Origin: Actinomadura madurae | GTDB lineage: Bacteria; Actinomycetota; Actinomycetes; Streptosporangiales; Streptosporangiaceae | Direction of reading: 5' to 3' | NCBI RefSeq assembly: GCF_900115095.1 | Contig: NZ_FOVH01000004.1 | Span: 290,127 to 354,126 of the forward strand | Length of the DNA stretch: 64,000 bases | Part shown: positions 19,106 to 29,100 of the stretch, piece by piece | How positions within the stretch are numbered: the first letter of the stretch is position 1 | Layout: the number at the start of each line of letters is the position of its first letter | The notes under the pieces: model-generated | The model's database searches: none | Told to the model about the DNA's origin: nothing | Seen by the model: the letters and a program-made list of their open reading frames with translations, nothing else | Program-made: the position numbers and the translations under genes

Positions 19106-22100
19106 CTAGGTGGCCGTCTTCGTGTCACCGCCGTGCTTTGTTACTCGTGGTCGTAGTCGCATTTTTCCAGCGCTGCGCGTAAAAGCGACATCGCTTGCCT
19201 TGCTAGACCAAACATAGGCTTCGCCAGGACCGAGATTGGCCATTCTCGCGGGCGTCAGATCAGCAAGTGATGCATTAGCCTTTTGCAAGTGTTTCAACCA
19301 GGCAGGCGACGTGAACTTGTGCAGGATGATGTGATTGGACAGCTCGATCAAGGAGATCGGCACCGATGGCGGATCCTGGCTGGCGACCAACACGCTCATC
19401 CCCTTGTGCCGCATCTCCCGGACACTCTCGACCAGGCCGGCCACTAGATCTGGGCTCTCAATGTACTTGTGCGCCTCGTCGAAAACGACAAGCTTGTTGA
19501 AGCGTTCACTGTCACCCCCGGCCTCGGCGAACAGCTGCATAAGAACGACGAAAAGGCCGAGGGCCTCGTCCTTCTCGATGTATTCGTCTCGCAAGTCGAC
19601 GATGATCATGCGGCCCGGCCGCACGAGCGGCTTCACCCGGGCGCCATCGTCGATGTAGTCGGCGGCCAGGTCGAGTCGCTGCTGCGCGAGCTGTTTCAGG
19701 TTGTCCGACAGGCTGGATTGCTCGACACCGGCCCGGATGAGGTCCAGGCGCAGGTCCCGGCGGTGCGCCTTCATGATCCGTTGCAGTTGCCGAATGTACG
19801 TGGACTGGTTCCCGATCGCGCCCATCAGGAAGCGCCAATGCTCTGCGCGGAGTTCGGCCGAACCGAACTTCAAGGGCAGTACTCGGATGCCGGGGTGCTC
19901 TGCGCGACGCTGGTCCAGCTGGTCTCCGGGGACCAGCATTACGACGTCGGTGAGGGCTGCGGGACGGCCGCCGTACGTGTCTCCGAGGATGCGCGTCTGC
20001 TCTGGATCGTCATTGGCGGCGAGCATGCTCGTGAACTCGGGTGCGTAGTCAAGCGTCGGGCTGTAGTGGAACACGATCGTGGCGAGCGGGCTCGGAAGCC
20101 GGTTCACCGGAGGTGCCGACAGCGACGCCGCCTCGATGATCGACCCGAGCGTGTAGCTCTTGCCGCCGCCTTGGACGCCGAAGAGGCTGATCGTATGCGT
20201 CTCGTTGAGGTCCAGCGCGATCCGACGCCCCGCGGCCTCACCGAGCACACCATATTGAGGAGACGGCCCGCTGGTCCCCAGGAAGACGTCCGGGATCTCC
20301 CCCTGACCAGCGGGTGCATCCTCCAGGCCGACTGGTACCGGACCGGGAACCGGCTCGATTTCGGCGCTCGGTGGAGGGTCTGCCTCCGCCGCGATGGGTT
20401 CGGATCCCGCAACGCCGGGTTCCGGCGACCCCGATTCGGGGACCGCTTCTTCGGCGAGATCAACAGAATCGATGCGGATCGGTTCCTCGGGTGTTGCATG
20501 ATCGCGGGCGGGGGCGCGGAACGCCGCGTCGGATAGCCGTGGCATCGTCAGGTCGAGGCCGCTCAATGTGGTCTCTGTAGTGGGCAGGACCGGGTCTTTG
20601 GGGACGGAATCCAGTAGTTCCTCCGCGAGATTCCGGCCGATCCGGTGGAACTCGACTCCGGCTTCGAACTCCGAACTAGTGCCCCTCCCGGAAAGGTCGA
20701 AGATCAGCCCGGTACGGGTGAAGTCCAGCCTGTATCCGGCGTCGAGCCGGTCAAGGAGCCATCGGGCCTCGGCCGCGGCGTCCGGTCGCATCGTGCGGTG
20801 CCGGACCGCTCGACCGACGTAGAAGCGCAGCATGGCGCCGAGTTCGGCATTGCGCACCGCGCGATCCGGACGGTCGGGATTCTCGCGGTGCGGGTCGAAG
20901 TGCTCCGCCAGCACGGTCTGGCTGCCGTCGAGTTGCTCGATCATTCTGCTCTTGAGCTGCTCGTAGGCCGCGAGCCCGGACAGGGTGCTGTAGCACTTGA
21001 CCTCGACGAGGCGGCAGGTGATGGTTCGGCGCCGTGCGTCCAGGCTCAGCAGAGCGAGGTCGGTGCGTTTCAGGCTGACCGCCTCGGCGACCTCATCGGC
21101 GCGCTTGCGTGATTCCCGGTACAGCCCGAGATGCGCGTCGAGCGGCACGAGGATCTGATCGGCCAGAACACCCTGGTAGTCGAGGAAGAGCCGGGCCAGC
21201 GCGAGCCCCAGGACCTCGGTCCGTTCGGTAGGCGTCGCCGAGGCCAGTTTGAAGGCCAGCCGTCCCGAGAGCAGCCGCAGCTGGTCGAAGAACGTCCCGG
21301 TGTGCCGTGCGTCCACGCTGAAGCCGTGCTGCGCGCACGCCGGTGCGAGCAGCGCGCGGAGCTCGCCGACCGATCGCGAGCTCACGACCAGGTGGTGGCC
21401 CAGGCCCTCGGCGCCCTCCACATCGAAGTCGATGACGTAATCGGGCCGGCGTTCGCTGCCCGGGCTGTCGAAGTACTCCAGGCCCATCGTACGGTCGACG
21501 GTGATCACCCAGTCGCTGCTTCGGTGCGCCTGGTGGAGGAGGGCCCCGTCGTGCGCGTCCAGGTTGAGCGTGACGCGTGGCACCATGTCGGTGCCCACTT
21601 GACCGGTGGCCACCGCCGCGGCCGCCGAAGAGAGCGTCGCGGGCAGGGCGGACAGCAGGTCGGAGAACTCCTCGGCGCCTGTGATCGGCTGGGCCGGGCC
21701 ATGCTGCGGCTGCTTGTGCCAGGTGACGGCCTCCTCGTCCTCCACATACATCGTGGAGACGTCCTGAACAAGGCCGTGAACGGGGGCCATCCGGAGATCG
21801 CCGCGGGGAGCGGCGTTGAAGCTCTCCCCGCTCAGAGCGTCGAAGAGCATGGTGATGTGGGCAGGATGCTCGCTGGTCGCCGCACGGAACTCGGGCAGCG
21901 GCCGGACGGCCACCGCGAGCTTCGGAACGATCCCCGTGGACGTACGGGTGTGGAAGACCTCGGCACCGGCTGCCGATTCCCCCTCGCCCCGCAGGAGTTC
22001 GGCGAGCGCCTCTCCATTGCCGGCGGCCTGGGCATCGGGCGCGAAGAGGCGGATGTCATAGCTGACGTCCGCCAGGTCTTTGCGCCGTTGCAGTTCGAGC

Positions 22101-24478
22101 AGCATCTCCGCGAGATGGTCGGCTCGGCCGGCGTTCACCGCGCTGATCACCAGCGTCCTGACATAGGGATGCAGGCGCAGGTACCGTTCGACCCGGTCGG
22201 CGAGCACCCGACCGGAGACGGCCTGCCCTGCGGTCCACCCGCCCGGCAGGCGCAGCGCCGAGGAGAGCATCGACAGGAGCCCTTGGGGATCGACGGCTCC
22301 GGTGGGGAGGCACACTCCCCAGTACGGGTTGAGATCGCCGGCGGCGATGGTCAGTGACCCATCCGGCAAGGGAACCGCGAGTGGAAAGCCGAGCGGGGTC
22401 AGGTCCTCCAGCGTGCGCCCGGCCGCGGCGATCACCGGGGCCGTGTTCTCCCTAGCGTTTTCCAGCCATCGGTGACCGAGTTCCGACCAGGTCACCAGCC
22501 ACAGCAACCGGAGCGGATGGGTGGGGCCGACCAGCACGACATCCTGCCGGTCTCCGTCCTGATTCGTGAAGCCGACCTCGACGGTGTCGATCTGGAGCAG
22601 GGCGGCGAGTTCCCGGAGCAGTCCGCTCTGCCGGTCTTCGGCGGCACGTTCCGCACGGCGGAGCTGCCAGGAGACCAGCTCGCCATAGGCCTCGGCGTAG
22701 CGCTGTATCTCGCTGCGCAAGTCCAGGAGTTCCCGGCCCTCGACCACCAGGCCGTCATCACCCGCCACGGCCGTGAGCACCGCCTGGCGTGCGGTGATGA
22801 ACGCGTCCACGGCGGCGTCGGTCCCGTCGTGAATCCGCAGGTCTTCAGGGAAGGCGTCACCGGCATGGTCGACCTTGACCGGAATCCGCCAGCGGCGGAG
22901 ACGGCCGGGCTCGGCGAGGACTCGCCGCTGCACGTCCAAGAGCGTGGGAGCGAGCGGGATATCGGCGGATCCGTGCCCCCCGAACGTGGCGTGCAGAACG
23001 TACCGTCCCGCACCCTCGCCGCTCTTCCACGAAACGCTCTTGGCTCGGAGGCCGCGCCATTCGCGGGAGTCTTCGAGCGCTTTGAATTCCAGCCTGCGGA
23101 GAGCCTGACTGACACCGACCTCCCGGACGACGCGCTGCCTGGGCGGCGGCTCGTCGAAATCGTCATCGGCGATGACCATGAACCGGTCGCTCTCGTTGCC
23201 GGGACCGGAGTCGTCGGCACCGTCCCCCCAGGCGGTCCGCACCGGAAGCGGGACGCCTTCGTCGTCCTGCGGCGTGACCCGAATGAAGTGCCAGCCCTGC
23301 TCCAGCTCGGCGGCTCGGAGCTTCTTGAGTGTCGCCTTGTAGGTGTTCTTCGCGGTCTTACCGAGCCGGACGGTCGCGGTCACGCCGGTGGGCCCGGAAT
23401 CCTCCGAGAGCAGGTGGACGACGAACTTGGCGAGGCCGGCCACCCGCCGCGGGTCGGGTTCCACCTGGAAGGTGATCGCGAGCTGGGTCAGACCGTGTCG
23501 TCCACCGTGCAGGAACGGCTGTCCGGTGATGTTCTTCAGGACGTGATGTCCGGTGTGATCGGCCGAGTCGCCGGCCTTGGGCAGTTGCAGCTCACCGATG
23601 GTGATGCGCAATGCCTCGGTGATCCGTTCCTCGCGCAGGGGCCAGCGATGAAAAGCGAGGTTCCAGTTCGCCTTGTCGACCACGATCTGTCGCGTCCAGG
23701 CGCGTGGGTCTTCGAGCCCCGTCCGCGCCAGGAAGTCGGCCAAACGCGCACGGAACGCGGTATCGGTCAGGCCAAGTTCGATCACCCGCTGACGCTCGGG
23801 CCGTTCGGTGTTCCCCAACACCCGGGCCTGCCGGATGTTCATCCCTGTGCGGGTCTTGACCTGCGCGGGGTCGCGGAACAGGTCGAAGTCGGGCACGAGA
23901 CCCAGTTCGAAGACGGCTGCTCCTGCGGCCAGGGGGTCGTTGTCGTTGAGCTGGATCGTCAGCAGAAAACGGCAGCGGGCGTAGTCCTCCGCATAGGCCC
24001 ACGCCTGTTCTTCGACGACCTCGAACACCTCCTCGACCAAGTACCGGAGGGTCTCGGGAAGTTCGGCGTGAAGCCGCGCGGCGAGTTCGGCGTAGACGTC
24101 ACCGAGCGGCACGTCCTCGAAGGTGGCCACGCCGAAGGAGTCCTCGGCGCTGGCGTGCGTCCGCGGCGTGACGAAGACCAGCAGCGGGGGGCGTTGCCGG
24201 CCATGCGCGTCCGGGTTGCGCAGCTCCACCAGCTTGGTGCTCGTCACGGCCACATCGGAGGGAACAGCGGAACCCAGCACGTAGACCTGGCCGTCTTCGC
24301 CGGTGGCGCCGCGTACGCGCCGGCACAGCCGGGCCGCCAGGGAGGGGCCGACATCGGTGACGCGCATGCAATGGCCTGGGCCGCGTTCAAGCAGGTATCG
24401 CGACAGCCGGGGCGCCAGCACCCGTTCCAGAGCCGTCTCCAGATCCTGTTCGCGCAGCTCGTGAAGTCCGGTGCTCAT
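19106..24478 (-). CDS. mad8: MADS protein MAD8: HerA-type ATPase with nuclease-like motif
   Basis: A 1,790-residue protein. The C-terminal part is a HerA/FtsK-type ATPase: Walker A FGVQGGGKSYT near residue 1430, Walker B KLVVFDEAHKYI near 1665, then LVASQDPPSVP. Around residue 1159, LVEVKCYS following an acidic strand (LLSLD) resembles a PD-(D/E)XK nuclease core. The N-terminal 1,100 residues have no domain I can name. A Pro/Glu-rich linker (about 1300-1390) joins the ATPase. It overlaps mad7 by 4 bases and ends the minus-strand operon. I recognise it as the ATP-binding component MAD8 by size, ATPase type and position after the kinase gene. Expected role is DNA translocation or cleavage in antiphage defence. 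Confidence 0.75.
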   Translation of the reverse strand: MSTGLHELREQDLETALERVLAPRLSRYLLERGPGHCMRVTDVGPSLAARLCRRVRGATGEDGQVYVLGSAVPSDVAVTSTKLVELRNPDAHGRQRPPLLVFVTPRTHASAEDSFGVATFEDVPLGDVYAELAARLHAELPETLRYLVEEVFEVVEEQAWAYAEDYARCRFLLTIQLNDNDPLAAGAAVFELGLVPDFDLFRDPAQVKTRTGMNIRQARVLGNTERPERQRVIELGLTDTAFRARLADFLARTGLEDPRAWTRQIVVDKANWNLAFHRWPLREERITEALRITIGELQLPKAGDSADHTGHHVLKNITGQPFLHGGRHGLTQLAITFQVEPDPRRVAGLAKFVVHLLSEDSGPTGVTATVRLGKTAKNTYKATLKKLRAAELEQGWHFIRVTPQDDEGVPLPVRTAWGDGADDSGPGNESDRFMVIADDDFDEPPPRQRVVREVGVSQALRRLEFKALEDSREWRGLRAKSVSWKSGEGAGRYVLHATFGGHGSADIPLAPTLLDVQRRVLAEPGRLRRWRIPVKVDHAGDAFPEDLRIHDGTDAAVDAFITARQAVLTAVAGDDGLVVEGRELLDLRSEIQRYAEAYGELVSWQLRRAERAAEDRQSGLLRELAALLQIDTVEVGFTNQDGDRQDVVLVGPTHPLRLLWLVTWSELGHRWLENARENTAPVIAAAGRTLEDLTPLGFPLAVPLPDGSLTIAAGDLNPYWGVCLPTGAVDPQGLLSMLSSALRLPGGWTAGQAVSGRVLADRVERYLRLHPYVRTLVISAVNAGRADHLAEMLLELQRRKDLADVSYDIRLFAPDAQAAGNGEALAELLRGEGESAAGAEVFHTRTSTGIVPKLAVAVRPLPEFRAATSEHPAHITMLFDALSGESFNAAPRGDLRMAPVHGLVQDVSTMYVEDEEAVTWHKQPQHGPAQPITGAEEFSDLLSALPATLSSAAAAVATGQVGTDMVPRVTLNLDAHDGALLHQAHRSSDWVITVDRTMGLEYFDSPGSERRPDYVIDFDVEGAEGLGHHLVVSSRSVGELRALLAPACAQHGFSVDARHTGTFFDQLRLLSGRLAFKLASATPTERTEVLGLALARLFLDYQGVLADQILVPLDAHLGLYRESRKRADEVAEAVSLKRTDLALLSLDARRRTITCRLVEVKCYSTLSGLAAYEQLKSRMIEQLDGSQTVLAEHFDPHRENPDRPDRAVRNAELGAMLRFYVGRAVRHRTMRPDAAAEARWLLDRLDAGYRLDFTRTGLIFDLSGRGTSSEFEAGVEFHRIGRNLAEELLDSVPKDPVLPTTETTLSGLDLTMPRLSDAAFRAPARDHATPEEPIRIDSVDLAEEAVPESGSPEPGVAGSEPIAAEADPPPSAEIEPVPGPVPVGLEDAPAGQGEIPDVFLGTSGPSPQYGVLGEAAGRRIALDLNETHTISLFGVQGGGKSYTLGSIIEAASLSAPPVNRLPSPLATIVFHYSPTLDYAPEFTSMLAANDDPEQTRILGDTYGGRPAALTDVVMLVPGDQLDQRRAEHPGIRVLPLKFGSAELRAEHWRFLMGAIGNQSTYIRQLQRIMKAHRRDLRLDLIRAGVEQSSLSDNLKQLAQQRLDLAADYIDDGARVKPLVRPGRMIIVDLRDEYIEKDEALGLFVVLMQLFAEAGGDSERFNKLVVFDEAHKYIESPDLVAGLVESVREMRHKGMSVLVASQDPPSVPISLIELSNHIILHKFTSPAWLKHLQKANASLADLTPARMANLGPGEAYVWSSKASDVAFTRSAGKMRLRPRVTKHGGDTKTAT

Positions 24479-26181
24479 GCTCTCCCCCCCGAACGCTCCG
24501 CCGAGCGGAGCTCGTCCGTTGAATGGCGGTGGGCGGGGGCTGGAGGACGGTCTGGCCCGCCGACCGTGTAACGCGGCGTGATCGTCTGTGTCAGATAGGC
24601 GTCGGACAGGTCCGAGTAGAAACCGATCTCTCTCAGCCGGGCCGTGAACGCCCCGACGTTGGCGCGGAACGCGGCCTGCTGGTCGATGGTCGACCGGGCG
24701 AAGCCGTCACCGGCGGGCAGCCGGTCGATGTACAACCCGTAGCGCTCGCGGAGGATGTCGAGGAATTCGTCCACACGCAACGCGGCGGTGTAGTACTCCC
24801 CGTCGTCTCCCTGCTTGAGCAGGGACAGCTGGAGCAGCACTTCCAGGAGTCGGCTGTCCAGGACGAACCGCCGGTCTCCCCCGCGCGGTTGAGCGATCAG
24901 TGCCCCGGGCCGTTTCTTCAGCAGCAGGGAGTCCAGGCAGCCGGTGAGGTATTTGCGGTGGAAGCCGACCCGGTAGGCCGTGATGATCTGGATGTAGGCC
25001 GTGAAGTCGTCAAGCCCGAGCTGGAGGATCTGCTCGATCTCCCGATCGGTGTCGGCATCGCTCGTGCGCGTCCCTTCGATCACTGCCAGGCGTCCGCCGG
25101 CGAACCTGTCGCGCTCCTCCCGGTGCTCTGGCCCGAGCAACCGGAGGAGTTCGCCGACGAGGAAGAACCCGCGGTCCGGCATGCGCAGGGCGCCACGCCG
25201 CACCAAGTGCCGCGCCAGGTCGTCGAGCCGCTTCACCGTGAACGTCGCCTCGATGAAATCGGGTATGCGCCCGAACCACACGGCGGCGCTGCGCTCGGCC
25301 AGCCGCGCCGCCGATGTGCCCGGGATCCCTGCCACGTCCAGGAAAAACCCTCCGTTGGGCCGGGTCCGATCGCTGTAGGAGGACGACCCCCCGCGCCGCC
25401 CGAAATGGCCCGGCTCACCGCCGACGAGCGCGGGCAGCAGCTTGAGGATCCGCAGGTGGTAGAGCGCGAGATGGAAGGCGAAGAGGATCTTGAGATGGTC
25501 GACCAGGACCGAGCGTGGGATCAGGTCCCGGTGGAACAGCAGCCGGAGCACGTCGTCCACCAGGACGTCGGATGCCTCCGGGTAGAGGGGAGGATGCGAA
25601 CGGCGGTCCTTGCCACTGGCGGCGCGGTCGGTGATGTCGCGCTTCACCGCCTCGGAGAGACTGATCAGTGCCTGGGTTTCCACATCGATGTCGGCGTCGG
25701 GCCGCGGTATCTCGGTGCGCTGGTCCATGCCGTCGAAGAAGAAGTTCTTCAGATGCTCCAGCGTCCGGGTACCGCGCCGCGGATCCGAGGCGTGGTGGAT
25801 CATCTCGTAGAGCTGTTCGTCGGCGCCATAGGCACGGGATCGGCGCGCATTCCTGAATCGGTAGGTGAACCCGTGCAACGGCCGCAGCCCGGCGACCGCC
25901 TGAGTCGGCTTTCCCCGGTTCACGATGTCCAACAGGTGGGTTTCCAGCCACCTGCGGGTGGTGTCGGTCTCGAAGCCGACGAACGATTCCGGGTGCTCCC
26001 GGAATGTCTCCGTGAAGTCCTCGACGTCGAGGTCGGCGGTCCGGGAGAGGATGCTGGATTTCCCGCCCCACCACAGCCGGGGCAGGAAGGCGGTCAGCAC
26101 CCGGTCCATTTCCAGCTGCTTGTAGTCCAGGTAGCTCACTCCTGGATGGCGGAACTCCTTGTCACCGCGGCTCAGTGTCAT
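24475..26181 (-). CDS. mad7: MADS protein MAD7
   Basis: A 568-residue protein beginning MTLSRGDKEFRHPGVSYLDY. ATG 26181 is preceded by GAGGAGGGCGGG and overlaps the end of mad6 by 20 bases; a longer GTG start at 26646 would lie wholly inside mad6 and is rejected. No catalytic motif or known domain is visible; the C-terminal quarter looks winged-helix-like (LEVLLQLSLLKQGDDGEYYT), which is a guess. Its stop overlaps the start of mad8. The name rests on gene order between the kinase protein and the HerA ATPase. It probably forms a complex with both. Confidence 0.7.
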   Translation of the reverse strand: MTLSRGDKEFRHPGVSYLDYKQLEMDRVLTAFLPRLWWGGKSSILSRTADLDVEDFTETFREHPESFVGFETDTTRRWLETHLLDIVNRGKPTQAVAGLRPLHGFTYRFRNARRSRAYGADEQLYEMIHHASDPRRGTRTLEHLKNFFFDGMDQRTEIPRPDADIDVETQALISLSEAVKRDITDRAASGKDRRSHPPLYPEASDVLVDDVLRLLFHRDLIPRSVLVDHLKILFAFHLALYHLRILKLLPALVGGEPGHFGRRGGSSSYSDRTRPNGGFFLDVAGIPGTSAARLAERSAAVWFGRIPDFIEATFTVKRLDDLARHLVRRGALRMPDRGFFLVGELLRLLGPEHREERDRFAGGRLAVIEGTRTSDADTDREIEQILQLGLDDFTAYIQIITAYRVGFHRKYLTGCLDSLLLKKRPGALIAQPRGGDRRFVLDSRLLEVLLQLSLLKQGDDGEYYTAALRVDEFLDILRERYGLYIDRLPAGDGFARSTIDQQAAFRANVGAFTARLREIGFYSDLSDAYLTQTITPRYTVGGPDRPPAPAHRHSTDELRSAERSGGRA

Positions 26182-29100
26182 CGCTGCCCGCCCTCCTCTC
26201 GCTCGCGAGCGGCTCCATGACGAGCCTGCCGCCGGGCTCGCGGCGGACGCGGTGCAGGTCCCGAGACCCGGCGGCGAGGACGATCTCCTGGTAGGGCGCC
26301 GCCGAAAGCTCGTTCTTGAAGATGGTGAGCCCCAGATAGTGCCCCTGCTGCTCGGCGATTCCCGGTAGGTAGCCGTCGTGCAGCCTGTCCAGCAGTTCGA
26401 AGAGGTCGAGCTGGATGCGCAACCGGGCCGTCTGGCCTCCGACGCCGTGATAGGTGAGCACCAACCCGTCGGGTTCCTGTTCGAGGTAGGGGGACGCGTC
26501 GCCGCCGGAGGCGGAGAGCGACAGTGATTCGATCGGGAAGAGCCGGTAGCTCCGGATCGTGCCGCCGGGCACCTGGCGGACCTGGAGCGCGAGCGTGTCA
26601 CCGAGCCGCCGGGGATCGGGCAGGCCCTCGCCCCGGTTGATGGCATGGATCAGCTCCGGCATGCGTTCGGCGGCCTGCTCAGGGCGGGCCAGTACCGACA
26701 GGAGGCGCTCGGCCGACTTGAAGGGGGTCATGGCCCGTGCCCGCTTGTCGTCCAGGCCCTCGAAGTAGAACCGGCGCCGTACTGACGCCTGGTACAGCGC
26801 GAGGGCTCCGGACGCGTCACGCGGTGTGGAGCCAGCGCCCGCCACCCTCTCGAAGAGCGCGCGCAGCAGCGACAGGTCGTACTCGCCGCGCTGGTCGATG
26901 GTCATCATCGCCTGTCCGGCGCCCGGTCCGATATGGGCGAACCGGCGGTCCAGCGCGGGTGCCGGGGGCACGGCGACGTCGATCTCCTGGAGGAAGGCCA
27001 GCAACCGGTCGCGGGTGCCGGGCCGTCCCAGCCAGGCGTTGAAGTAGAACCCGGAGAGGATCTCTTCGACGGCTCCGCCGGTGTTCCTGTCGTACAGCCC
27101 GTGGATCTGCGCGCAGTCCTTGCCGGACGTCAGGGTGAACGCCAGCGCCGAACGCAGATCGCGCAGTGTGATGTGCATGCGCCCGCGCAGGTGCGCGAGC
27201 GTGTACAACTCCCGGAGCCGCCTGACGACCTTCGGCCCCGCGCTGGGATGGGCCAGCGTCCGCACGTTGTGCGGAACATAGCAGGACCGCACCAGATCGC
27301 AGGACTCGCAGGCCTCCCAGAAACGGTCGTGGGTCATCCTGGCCAGCATCCGGTCGAAGATGGGCCCGTCCAACTCGTCGGAACCTGCCACGATGCTGCG
27401 GCGGTTCAGGTTGACGACGGCGATCCCGTCGGCCGGTGGACCGTCCTCCGAACCGGCCCGGACGGCGGCCTCAAGGAACGCGAACCGTTCCTTGTGAGAG
27501 GTCAGGAAGTCGACGAGCCGGCCTTCGTTGATGGCGATGAGCCGGGTCTCCGGGGCCGCCTCGGCATCCGCGCTCGCGGCCCCCGCCTGCCCGGCAGTGT
27601 CCGCGAACGGCGCGAAGAACTCGGCCAGGACGTCGTCATTGGCCTTGTCGCCCTCGTCCTGGCTGCCGTCGTGGTTGGTCCGCAGCCACCGGCCGTTCAG
27701 GAGGCGGACGTCGGCGCCGTTCTCGCGCGTCTCGCCGGCCGTGGCACCGCGTTCCATCGCCGCGGTGACAAGGTGCTCGAGGAAGGCGGTCTTGCCGTCT
27801 CCCGCGTTCCCAGTGATCACGACCAGGCGGTACTTGCCGGCGAGGACGTCCGGGATCAGCTTCGCGTCCAGCGCGGTCGCCACATAGAGGTCATGGGGGT
27901 CCTTGCCCCTGGTGCCGGCGTTGCTGCTGGTGCTCTGGCTGTAGAGGGTCGCCAGGTGGGCGACGAACGGGTTGACGTTGCGCTCCGCGATGACCGGCCG
28001 GGGCTCGGGCGGCGGCGTGGACGGCGGGCGGCGGTGCACCTCGCCGCCGATCGCCTCCAGCGCGGCCAGGAACTCACCGGCGTCGCGGTAGCGCGAGCTG
28101 CGCAACGGGCCGATCGCCTTGGTCACGGTGTCCACAAGCGTGTCGGACAGTTCCGACAGCCCGCTCATCGACCGCGGGTCCACCGGCGGCTCACCCAGCG
28201 TCGGACGGCCCGAGGCGAACGGGTAGCGGCCGGTCAGCACCTGGTAGAGCGTCACGCCGAGCGCGTAGACGTCGCGGTCGACGAGGTCGGCGGCCGTCGG
28301 CGGGACGCGGGTGTCGATGTCCGGCGGCAGATATTTCGCCGTGCCACCGGCCCTGGACATGCTCGATTCCGCCGACACTGACACGTTGAAATCGATGATC
28401 TTGCAGCCCCGGTCGGTCCACAGCAGGTTCCCGGGCTTGATGTCGCAGTGGTAGATGCCGCTGCCGTGCAGGAACGCGAGGCCGCCGGCGACCTCGACGC
28501 CGAGCTTCACCGCGTCGGCGGGGCCGAGCGCATGCTCCTCGACCAGCGCGGAGACGTCCTGCCCCTCGACGTACTCGAACACCAGGTACGGGGTCTCACC
28601 GCCGTCGAGGTAGTCGGCGCCCTCGACTTTGATCACGTTGTCGTGCGGCCGCAGACCGAGCAGGATCTGGTACTCGTGCTTGAGCCGCTCCACCAGCGAC
28701 TCGCGATCACGGTCCACGATCTTCACGACCCGGTCGGCGCCCGCGAGGTTGTCGTACACCTGGTAGGCGGCGCCGAACGAGCCGGGCTTTCCCAGCCTGC
28801 GCTGGATCGTGAACTTGCGGGTCAGCTGGTGTCCCTCGGGCAAGTTCCGGTAGTCGGCGTGCGTGGCGGTGCCGCGGCCTGACGTCGCACGGGACGCGCC
28901 GGCCAATGCTCGCAGCGCTTCGGCCGCCGAAGGACGCGCACCGGGATTCTGCGCACACATCCGCCTGAGCAACTCGGCGACCTGTCCCGAGACTCCGGCG
29001 GCCTCCAAGGGCTCGGTGGGCAGCACGCTCCGCTTCTCGTACTGATCGGACGTGGAGGCGAAAGGCAGCTCCCCGGCCAGCAACTGATAGGCGATGACGC

